Below, piece after piece: positions 16,473 to 23,443 of a stretch of DNA of 33,785 nucleotides. This stretch comes from an uncultured bacterium (GTDB lineage Bacteria; Actinomycetota; Coriobacteriia; Coriobacteriales; Coriobacteriaceae), in contig CAJMRN010000011.1 of assembly GCA_905215815.1 (NCBI GenBank), positions 1-33,785 of the forward strand, in the 5' to 3' direction. The notes beneath the pieces are model-generated. The model saw only the letters and a list, made by a program, of their open reading frames with translations. It was not told the DNA's origin and made no database searches. Position 1 is the first letter of the stretch. The number at the start of each line of letters is the position of its first letter. The translations under genes were made by a program, and so were the position numbers.

Positions 16473-17726
16473 CTAGTCCGCGAGCTTCTCCACCTGATCG
16501 AGCATCTTGCCGAGTTTGGCCTTCGCCTCGGCCTTGACCTTCTCAGCTTCTTCGTGAGCCTTCGCCTTCTGGGCGGCCTTCTCCTCGGCCTCGGGGTCGA
16601 CGACGATCAAGTTGGACGCATCGTGCTCAACAAGCTTGAGCGCATGTTCGGGACAAACCTTGACACAGGCACCGCAACCCAAACAATACGTGGATTCCAG
16701 TGCAAAGCGACCGCTTCCTACCAAATCGCAGGCGAACGTGGGGCATACATTGACGCACTCGCCGCACGACGTGCACTTGTCAAAATCGCACTCCGGCGTG
16801 CTCACCTGCATGTTCTGGGCAAGCTCGGGGTGGTTTTGCAGCGTCGAGAGCACCAGCTGCCGCCCGTGCGTGAGCGAACGGCGACGCTTGGTCGTCGTGG
16901 TGCCGCACATGGTGTTGAGCGTGCGCTCCAGCTGGGTAATCTGGTGGCGGTGGGCTTTGAGCTTCTGCGTCACCGAGGCCAGCGCCGCCGTCGCCGGGTT
17001 GAGCTTGGTCACCGTCAGGCCCGTGGTGCGGGCGATCTTTTCCATGTACTCCTTGCGCTCGTACTCGCGGCGCTTATGGCACTTGAGGCTCTTGGGGTCG
17101 ACCTCCAGGCCCATACCCGTGCCAGACCACTCCTCGGCCTTCGCAATTGCCTCGCCCAGAATGTCCTCACCGCCGATGTTGCGGCATTTATCGCACACGC
17201 CCAACGGCAGGTACACGCTCACGTTGGGATAGTCCGCCAGTACCGAGAACCAGGTCTCGGCCGTAATATCGCCCACGCAGGCAACGACGACTTCGTTTTC
17301 GCGCGGCATGCGCTTAAGGGCGCGCGTGCAGGTGACGTAGGCGGTCTCGTGGCTCGTGGCCGCCGAGACAATGTCGTCATACAGGTTTTTAGGCGCCAGG
17401 CGCGGCGAGATGATCGCCTCGGTCGGACAGGCAGCGGCGCACAGGCCGCACTTGCGACAGGAGTCGAGGATCTCGATGGCGTCTTCCTCGACCTCGATAG
17501 CGTTGACCGGGCACACGTCCATGCACGCGGTACAGCCGCTCTTTTCGTTTTTGCAGGTCAGGCACGGAATGGTGTTGCCGCGCGGACGCTCCTTGTAGTC
17601 GGCAGGATTCCACTGCGGTGCCGACGGATCGAGTGCATCGGTCACACCGCCAAGCGGGTTTTTAAGAAAGTCGAAACCCTTGCTGATCTCGATAATGTCA
17701 TCAAACAGATCGTGTTCCTGCGCCAT
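16473..17726 (-). CDS. Ferredoxin-like protein with four 4Fe-4S motifs
   Basis: A 417-residue soluble iron-sulfur protein. The N-terminal pair of cluster motifs includes CTACMDVCP and CRKCGLCAAACP, around residues 65-100. The C-terminal pair is CTSCGECVNVCP and CLGCGACVKVCP. The central region, about 110-310, has extra cysteines (VTCTRA, VACVGD, GVCDKCRN) resembling CoB-CoM heterodisulfide or coenzyme F420-type electron carriers, but it is not assignable. The tail is an Ala/Lys/Glu coiled coil (about 375-417). The start at 17726 has AGGGAGGGG upstream. No redox partner gene is adjacent, so its role in electron transfer is inferred only from the clusters. Confidence 0.85.
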   Translation of the reverse strand: MAQEHDLFDDIIEISKGFDFLKNPLGGVTDALDPSAPQWNPADYKERPRGNTIPCLTCKNEKSGCTACMDVCPVNAIEVEEDAIEILDSCRKCGLCAAACPTEAIISPRLAPKNLYDDIVSAATSHETAYVTCTRALKRMPRENEVVVACVGDITAETWFSVLADYPNVSVYLPLGVCDKCRNIGGEDILGEAIAKAEEWSGTGMGLEVDPKSLKCHKRREYERKEYMEKIARTTGLTVTKLNPATAALASVTQKLKAHRHQITQLERTLNTMCGTTTTKRRRSLTHGRQLVLSTLQNHPELAQNMQVSTPECDFDKCTSCGECVNVCPTFACDLVGSGRFALESTYCLGCGACVKVCPEHALKLVEHDASNLIVVDPEAEEKAAQKAKAHEEAEKVKAEAKAKLGKMLDQVEKLAD

Positions 17727-17876
17727 GCGCGGCCCCTCCCTGAGCAGTGCAAACAAGCAAGAGATAATGATACGCCATCGGCCCACGCCTCGGGCAAATT
17801 ACACGCGGCGCATCTTTGCGGCAAATAGCCTATGCCTATCGCTGCCTCGATTGCACAAGGTCAATCAAGCGCCAAG

Positions 17877-18215
17877 CTATGCCTCGCACATGAGCTGCAC
17901 GAGCTTCTGTTTGGTCACCTTGGCCTGCTCGTTGGTCATGTTACGCTCGTTTCTAAAGACCGCATTTGCAACACCCTGCAGGTCGCCATCGGAAATCGCG
18001 CTACACGGACCGTCATAAATCTTAAAGAACGGCTCGCTGAGACCTTCGCCCAGAAATCCATCGACGATCTGCTTGCACAGTCGATCCTCGGTGCCTTGGT
18101 CAAACAGGACATAGGCGGAGCACCCCAGCTATGACAGATATCTGCCCTGACGCGAAAGTTCGCCCGGCCCCTGAACATACCGGCCGGGGCCGCCATAAAC
18201 CATGGGAAGCGCCAT
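17877..18215 (-). pseudogene. Decayed glycerol dehydrogenase copy with in-frame TAG
   Basis: The frame opens MALPMVYGGPGRYVQGPGEL, matching the start of the intact neighbour at 18360 (MAAIFNSPSKYIQGPDELAK) and GldA proteins in general. Codon 29 (18129-18131) is TAG. Beyond it the frame stays open for 83 residues (LGCSAYVLFDQGTEDRLCKQ, then EPFFKIYDGPCSAISDGD) and still aligns with the N-terminal Rossmann part. It then ends in an unrelated tail at a stop about 110 codons in, where a real enzyme has about 366 residues. Both the stop and the missing two thirds point to a pseudogene. A small working gene starting after the stop is unlikely, as no start codon or ribosome site is there. Confidence 0.7.
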
Positions 18216-18246
18216 ACGAGAATCCGCCCTTCATCAAACAACGGTT

Positions 18247-18306
18247 GGCGCAAAGTAACCTGCCCCCTGCACCAACTTGTACATTGGAGACAGGCCACTT
18301 TGCACC
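18247..18306. repeat. Imperfect inverted repeat upstream of the dehydrogenase relic
   Basis: GGCGCAAAGTAACCTG (18247-18262) pairs with CAGGCCACTTTGCACC (18291-18306) with three mismatches around a 28-base centre. It lies between the relic and the terminator of the intact gene. It may be an old operator or a small palindromic element. Confidence 0.55.
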
Positions 18307-18311
18307 ATAGC

Positions 18312-18347
18312 AAAAAGGGGCAAAGCCATCTGCTGGCTTTGCCCCTT
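18312..18347 (-). terminator. Terminator of the glycerol dehydrogenase family gene
   Basis: On the minus strand a 14-bp perfect stem (arms 18334-18347 and 18315-18328, five-base loop) runs into a T-tract. It lies 12 bases after the stop. Confidence 0.92.
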
Positions 18348-18359
18348 CCTTAGCTTAAT

Positions 18360-19460
18360 TTACTCATCCATGAGATAGTAGTGGCCCAGCGCGTCGGCAC
18401 CCAGGATGGCATTTGCGACCATCTCGGGCGTCACCTCAAACGGCATGTTGCACATGGTGTCATCGGGCGCGCAGGCGGCCTCGGCAACAATCATGGCCTT
18501 CTCGCGCGTAACCTCGGCAACGCCCAGCTCCTTGAGCGTAACGGGCAGGCCCAGCTCAATGCAGAAGCCCAAGACTTCCTCGAGCTTCTCGGTCGGGGCA
18601 TCCTCGAGTACCAGCTGGACGATGGTGCCGAAGGCGACCTTCTCGCCGTGATACATGCCATGGCACTCGGGCAGCATCGTCAAACCGTTGTGGACGGCAT
18701 GAGCGGCAGCGAGACCAGAGCTCTCAAAGCCAATACCGGAGAGCAGCGTGTTGGCCTCGATGATGTGCTCAACGGCAGGCGTGAGCGCACCCTTCTCCAG
18801 CGCAACCTTGGCCTTGACGCCATCGGCCATGAGCGTCTCATAGCAGAGCTTGGCGAGCGCCAGGCCGGCCATGCCGCCCTTGCCGCCGGCGCAAGTGCCA
18901 CCGTCGGCATCATGCGTCGCCTGGGCCTCAAAGTAGGTTGCGAGCGCATCGCCCATACCGGAAACCGTCAGGCGCACCGGGCTCGCCGCGATAACCGTCG
19001 TATCCATCAGGACAATATTGGGGTTTGCCTTAAGGAAGAGATATTTATCGAACTGGCCGCCATCGGTGTAGAGCACCGAAAGAGCAGAGCACGGAGCATC
19101 GGTCGAAGCGATGGTGGGGCAAATGATGACCGGGGACTCCAGGTAGTAGGCAACGGCCTTTGCGGTGTCGAGGATCTTGCCGCCACCGACGCCGACGATG
19201 ATGTCGCAACCGTTGTCGCGGGCGAGCGCGACCAGGCGATCAACCTCGCCCTTGGAGCACTCGCCGTTAAAGTCCTCAAACAGCAGCTCGGCCTTGGCCT
19301 CGGCAAAGCCGCCCTCGATCTTGGCACCGACGCGCTTCTTGCCCGAAGGCGTCACGATGACGAGGGCCTTAGCGCCGAGCGGCTCGACATAGGAGCCGAG
19401 CTTGGCGAGCTCGTCCGGGCCCTGGATGTACTTGCTGGGGCTATTGAAAATTGCAGCCAT
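18360..19460 (-). CDS. gldA: Glycerol dehydrogenase family protein
   Basis: This is an NAD-linked, zinc-dependent polyol dehydrogenase of the GldA group, converting glycerol to dihydroxyacetone or a close relative. It has 366 residues; E. coli GldA has 367. KYIQGPDEL opens the family pattern. VGVGGGKILDTAKA is the NAD-binding loop (about 93-106), and TIASTDAPCSALSVLYT the next conserved stretch. Zinc ligands are expected at the Asp in GMGDAL, the His in AAAHAVHNGLT and the His in MYHGEKVAFG. It ends GADALGHYYL, again as in GldA. It has its own terminator and a terminator precedes it, so it is probably transcribed alone. The decayed copy downstream suggests an old duplication. Confidence 0.88.
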   Translation of the reverse strand: MAAIFNSPSKYIQGPDELAKLGSYVEPLGAKALVIVTPSGKKRVGAKIEGGFAEAKAELLFEDFNGECSKGEVDRLVALARDNGCDIIVGVGGGKILDTAKAVAYYLESPVIICPTIASTDAPCSALSVLYTDGGQFDKYLFLKANPNIVLMDTTVIAASPVRLTVSGMGDALATYFEAQATHDADGGTCAGGKGGMAGLALAKLCYETLMADGVKAKVALEKGALTPAVEHIIEANTLLSGIGFESSGLAAAHAVHNGLTMLPECHGMYHGEKVAFGTIVQLVLEDAPTEKLEEVLGFCIELGLPVTLKELGVAEVTREKAMIVAEAACAPDDTMCNMPFEVTPEMVANAILGADALGHYYLMDE

Positions 19461-19478
19461 TTTTATCCCATTCTCTAA

Positions 19479-19522
19479 TAATAAAAAGAAAGGGGCTCCG
19501 TACGGATACGTGCGGAGCCCCT
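19479..19522 (-). terminator. Terminator of the iron alcohol dehydrogenase gene
   Basis: Read on the minus strand, a ten-base stem (AGGGGCTCCG with CGGAGCCCCT, 12-base loop) is followed by a T-rich run (19479-19490). It ends just before the next minus-strand gene. Confidence 0.9.
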
Positions 19523-19543
19523 CGTTACGATAACAAGAGTCGA

Positions 19544-20767
19544 TTAGAAATCGATGTCGGTGTCGTAGTAGCAGGCCTTGAGGATCTTCTCGAAGTCGGC
19601 AGCCTTGGTCTCACGCGGGTTCTCCGGCGTGCAGGCGTCGGTCTCGGCGTTCGCGGCGATCTCGGGCAGCTTGGCGAGGAACTCCTCCTCGGAAACCATC
19701 TGCGGGTTCTCGGCGTCGACCTTCACGCCACCATTCGCGTAATCCTTGATGGACTGCGGAATGTTGAGCTGGTCGTTGAGGTCGCGAATCTTCTGGACGA
19801 GCGCAGCGATGAGCTCCTCGTTGGTCTCGCCGGGAAGGTGCAGGATCTCCTTGGCCACGTAAGCGTAACGCTCGGCAGCACGCGGGTCCTTGGAGTTCCA
19901 CTGGATGACCTTGCCCAGGTACATGGCGTTAGCGGCACCGTGGATGATGTGACCGTTCTCAAAGGCTGCACCGGTCTTGTGAGCCATGGAGTGAACGATG
20001 CCGAGCAGGCCCGAGGAGAAGGCGATACCGGCGATGCACTGAGCCTCGTGCATGTGCTGACGGGCCTCATGGTCGCCAGCATAGGACTTGGGCAGCCACT
20101 CGACGATCTCGCGGATGCCGTGCAGAGCGTTGGCGTCGGTGAACATAGAGGCGCAGGTGGAAACGTAGGCCTCCATGCAGTGGGTCAGAGCGTCCATGCC
20201 GGTATGAGCGCACAGCTTGGCGGGCATGGTGTAGGTGAGCTCGGGGTCGACGATGGCGACATCAGGGGTGATGTTGAAGTCGGCCAGCGGGTACTTGATG
20301 CCCTTTTCGTAATCCGTGATGACGGAGAATGCGGTGACCTCGGTAGCGGTGCCGGAGGTAGAGGAAATGGCGCAGAAGTGAGCCTTCTGACGCAGCTCGG
20401 GGAAGCTGAACGGCTGGATAATGTTGTCGAAGGACTCCTCGGGATACTCGTAGAAGACCCACATGGCCTTAGCGGCATCGATGGGCGAACCGCCACCGAT
20501 AGCAACGATCCAGTCGGGCTCGAAGTCGCGCATAGCGGCTGCGCCCTTCATGACGGTCTCGATGGAGGGATCGGACTCGACGCCCTCGAACAGCTTGACC
20601 TCCATGCCGGCCTCTTTGAGGTCGGCCTCAACGTCCTGCAGGAACCCGCCGCGGCGCATAGAGCTGCCGCCAGAAACGATGATGGCCTTCTTGCCCTTGA
20701 GGTTCTTCACCTCGTGGCGAGCGCCCTCACCAAAGTACAGATCGCGAGGATTGGTAAAACGTCCCAT
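19544..20767 (-). CDS. Iron-containing alcohol dehydrogenase
   Basis: A class III (Fe-dependent) alcohol dehydrogenase of 407 residues, usually NAD(P)H-linked aldehyde or ketone reduction in fermentation. It belongs to the butanol/lactaldehyde dehydrogenase group. GGGSPIDAAKAM (91-102) binds the nucleotide. Metal ligands are expected at Asp192 and His196 in HTGMDALTHCMEAY and at histidines in HSMAHKTGAAFENGHIIHG. The start at 20767 has AGGAGGCACAGT upstream. The C-terminal 20 residues end CYYDTDIDF. It lies upstream of the glycerol dehydrogenase gene, but a terminator separates them. The physiological substrate cannot be read from sequence. Confidence 0.92.
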   Translation of the reverse strand: MGRFTNPRDLYFGEGARHEVKNLKGKKAIIVSGGSSMRRGGFLQDVEADLKEAGMEVKLFEGVESDPSIETVMKGAAAMRDFEPDWIVAIGGGSPIDAAKAMWVFYEYPEESFDNIIQPFSFPELRQKAHFCAISSTSGTATEVTAFSVITDYEKGIKYPLADFNITPDVAIVDPELTYTMPAKLCAHTGMDALTHCMEAYVSTCASMFTDANALHGIREIVEWLPKSYAGDHEARQHMHEAQCIAGIAFSSGLLGIVHSMAHKTGAAFENGHIIHGAANAMYLGKVIQWNSKDPRAAERYAYVAKEILHLPGETNEELIAALVQKIRDLNDQLNIPQSIKDYANGGVKVDAENPQMVSEEEFLAKLPEIAANAETDACTPENPRETKAADFEKILKACYYDTDIDF

Positions 20768-21278
20768 ACTGTGCCTCCTAAACAAGCCCCTCTTAGACTT
20801 GCGTATATAACGGAGCACCCGATTGGCTCCGTTAGGACCGTTTTGCGCGTTGCCGGCGATGACAATGCGCGATGTCTAAACGTCTCAATGCTCAGACAAA
20901 CACTATTTTACCGTTCTGGTTGGTCAGTTATTCACCTAAAGCCAACAATGATGAAACGTTTTTTCTATCCCTGAAGACCCTTATGGGGCATTCATACTCC
21001 CAAGCTGGGCAAACGTTTTATCAAGGTTGACCACATATCCCGGGCAGGGCTGTGCCCCTCCAAAATGTGCCCCGTTCGCCGCCAAAAATCGACCGTTTGC
21101 GGCACCGTGATACCACTCGGCCGTCCAAGGTGCCGACATTTGTGCGACATCCGTCTGACATCCGTCTTCGTGGTGCAAAGGTGCATGTCCAAGTGCGGCA
21201 CCCCCGGTGTGCCACATGCGGGTAAACTAGAACCTTATATAGAGAGATTTGAACCCTAACCGCAGCAAAGGAGGCCCC
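20768..21278. other. Non-coding gap with repeats upstream of the iron dehydrogenase
   Basis: No gene is supported. A nine-base inverted repeat (TAACGGAGC at 20808-20816, GCTCCGTTA at 20826-20834) lies in the leader of the dehydrogenase. A tandem GACATCCGTCT pair occurs around 21147-21168. An imperfect long hairpin spans about 21128-21201, ending next to a GGCAC...GTGCC hairpin. Minus-strand open frames here lack ribosome sites and change frame easily. Confidence 0.5.
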
Positions 21279-22355
21279 ATGGCATTCGATCCCATTCAAG
21301 AGGATTGCCATCGCCTCGTTCTTGAGGCCTTGCGCCGCGACAATATCCCGCTCACCGACGGTGCCGCCGTAGAGCGTCTGATGGAACAATTCACCCGCAA
21401 CCCCGCACCGCTCATCGTGCACGACCGCGACCGCGCCGGGCACCTCATTGCCAAGGTGGTCGAGGCTGTCGACTACCGCATTCCCTTTATCCCTGACGAT
21501 ACCCAGGCAGAGCAAGAAGAGACCGCTGCCGAGAACATGCTTCGCGAGGCAACCGAGCTCGATCCGATCAACTGGGACGCTCAGCGCATGCTGACCGCCC
21601 TCACCGCCAACTCCAACGAGGAGTACGTACAGTACTTGGTATCCAAGCGCGATGAAGTCGAGCACGACCTGGCACTCAAGATTGCCTCGGCGCAGGACCC
21701 CTACGAGCGCGAGGCCGCGGGCGACCTTATGCGCCGCCCCTACCTGCGCTGGCTTGCCGCCCTTGCGTCGCGTGCCCTCATTAGCGGCCGCTATCGCATG
21801 TCGCTCGAAGCCGCAAACCGCAGCCTCGACTTTGCCCCCAACGATCCGGCCGGCGTCCGCCACACCGCGATGCTCGCCATGGCAAAGCTCGAATACCCCG
21901 CCGAGGAGCTCAAACGCTTTCGCTCTGCCCACTCCGTCCCCTATCTTGCCAACACGCCGCTGCGCCGTCGTCCCAAGGACGCGGAGCGCGACTTGGACCC
22001 GTGGACGCTCATCGCGCTGATGAGCGCTGCCTGGCGCGAGCTGGACTACGAGGGTGCCGAGCGCTACTTGCGCATCCTGGTGCGCTCATGCCCGCACGCG
22101 GCCGAAGCACTCTACTTCCAAACCGAGTTTCCCGATGGCGTCTATGCCCGCGTCAACGTGGGCGTGGGCTCCACCGACGAGCTTGTCCTTGCGCTGTCCG
22201 AGGCGACGCCGGTACTGCAGGAGGGCCTGGGCGCCCCCGACAATGCCAGCTTTGCCGCCTGGGTCGCCACCAACGATATCGTGCGTTCCCAGATCGACGA
22301 GCGCATCCTGCGGGCGGCCGAGCAGGGCTTGCCGTTTAAGGGAGGAGACCTCTAA
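21279..22355 (+). CDS. Helical-repeat protein A of the MurT-GatD operon
   Basis: I do not recognise a named family for this 358-residue protein. It is almost entirely alpha-helical by composition, with TPR-like stretches such as ALASRALISGRYRMSLEAAN and AWRELDYEGAERYLRILVR. There is no signal peptide and no membrane segment. AAAGGAGG precedes the ATG. The next gene is a paralogue. The segment around ELDPINWDAQRMLTALTA aligns with RVDALAVDAQLLTIILAD of the neighbour, and the C-terminal helical regions follow the same pattern. The stop overlaps the start of the next gene (TAATG). The position next to a peptidoglycan-amidating enzyme suggests a scaffold or regulator of that process, but this is only inferred. 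Confidence 0.8.
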   Translation: MAFDPIQEDCHRLVLEALRRDNIPLTDGAAVERLMEQFTRNPAPLIVHDRDRAGHLIAKVVEAVDYRIPFIPDDTQAEQEETAAENMLREATELDPINWDAQRMLTALTANSNEEYVQYLVSKRDEVEHDLALKIASAQDPYEREAAGDLMRRPYLRWLAALASRALISGRYRMSLEAANRSLDFAPNDPAGVRHTAMLAMAKLEYPAEELKRFRSAHSVPYLANTPLRRRPKDAERDLDPWTLIALMSAAWRELDYEGAERYLRILVRSCPHAAEALYFQTEFPDGVYARVNVGVGSTDELVLALSEATPVLQEGLGAPDNASFAAWVATNDIVRSQIDERILRAAEQGLPFKGGDL

Positions 22356-23398
22356 TGGATCCGAGCGTCTACATCCCCGCCTACCTGGAGCGCGCCTACG
22401 TTGCGTCGCACCCCGAACTCACCGATGCAGCACGCGAGCTTGTCCATAACAACGTGAGCGTCAACCCTCATAAGTATGCGCAGACCGAGCATGCCCAAGC
22501 GCTGCTGTCCTATGCCGGCGTCCACCGCCACTTGCTCGACGAACTCCATCGCATCGAGGACATGGGCAGCGACGAGGAGTTTGAGCAGACGCGCAACCGC
22601 CTGTTCGACGACATGCGCGACGAGCTGCTCAAGATTGTTCGTGTCGATGCGCTGGCCGTCGATGCCCAGTTGCTCACCATCATCCTGGCGGACACGCCCG
22701 TCGATGCCTGCCTGGGCGATCTGATGAAGCTCGAGGCGAGCACGGCCGACTACCTGCAACAGAGCGTGCCCGGGTTTGATATGGAGGCCCCGCACTACTG
22801 GGCCAACAAGGTTTTGACGGACGGCGTGACGGCGGCCTATCTCACCGCAAGCGAGCCGGCGCTTATCGGGTGGCTCCACACGCTCGAGGCCATCTCGCAG
22901 CTGTGCATGGCGAGCGCTCGCTACCGTGCTGCCGCCAACTATTCTCGCCGTATTCTTAAGGCGGAAGGCTATCCCACCCGAGCTGCAGGCACCGTGCTAC
23001 TCGCCCTCGCTCGCCTGGAAGACGAGGACGGCTTTTTTGCCCTGGCCCACCAGCTCGAGGAGCAGATGGGGGCCGATGCCCTCGAGAGCTCCCCCTGGTA
23101 CCTACTCGCCCGCACGATCCTGTTGTTCAAAACGAACAAGATGCGCCCGGCGACACGCGCGCTGCGCGAGTTTGCCAACCGCTGCGAGGGCGGCGCGTTC
23201 TTTTTGCTGAACCCCATGTATCAGACACCGTACCTTCCCTGCCGGCCCGAACCGCACGACCCCTGGGACCTTTCGCATCAGGCAGTTTGGGAGGCCGACG
23301 GCATCATCTCGGATACTCCCGACTTTGCCCCCTGGGCCAACGCTTGCGAAGACGTATCGCAGCTTGCCCAGGAATTTGCGCGCCGTTACGGCTTTTAA
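22355..23398 (+). CDS. Helical-repeat protein B, paralogue of the preceding gene
   Basis: A 347-residue, mostly helical protein with no recognised family. It has TPR-like helices (CMASARYRAAANYSRRILKA, then TVLLALARLEDEDGFFALAH). A conserved-looking aromatic/proline stretch follows, NPMYQTPYLPCRPEPHDPWD, and it ends QEFARRYGF. It starts one base inside the previous stop (TAATG), with GGAGG about ten bases upstream, so the two proteins are coupled and probably made in similar amounts. They may work as a heterodimer. The MurT-GatD gene follows after 45 bases on the same strand. Confidence 0.8.
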   Translation: MDPSVYIPAYLERAYVASHPELTDAARELVHNNVSVNPHKYAQTEHAQALLSYAGVHRHLLDELHRIEDMGSDEEFEQTRNRLFDDMRDELLKIVRVDALAVDAQLLTIILADTPVDACLGDLMKLEASTADYLQQSVPGFDMEAPHYWANKVLTDGVTAAYLTASEPALIGWLHTLEAISQLCMASARYRAAANYSRRILKAEGYPTRAAGTVLLALARLEDEDGFFALAHQLEEQMGADALESSPWYLLARTILLFKTNKMRPATRALREFANRCEGGAFFLLNPMYQTPYLPCRPEPHDPWDLSHQAVWEADGIISDTPDFAPWANACEDVSQLAQEFARRYGF

Positions 23399-23443
23399 CG
23401 GCACAAACGTCACGACCATGTCATTCACGTTAGGAACGGCTTC

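Noticed and set aside
18129..18131. Programmed stop read-through or pyrrolysine in the dehydrogenase relic
   Set aside because: The frame also lacks two thirds of the enzyme, so simple decay explains it better. No supporting element such as a PYLIS-like hairpin is evident.
17936..18313. A 125-residue minus-strand frame overlapping the dehydrogenase relic
   Set aside because: It is another frame of the same strand with Arg/Trp/Cys-rich composition and no ribosome site. The GldA-like frame is the meaningful one.
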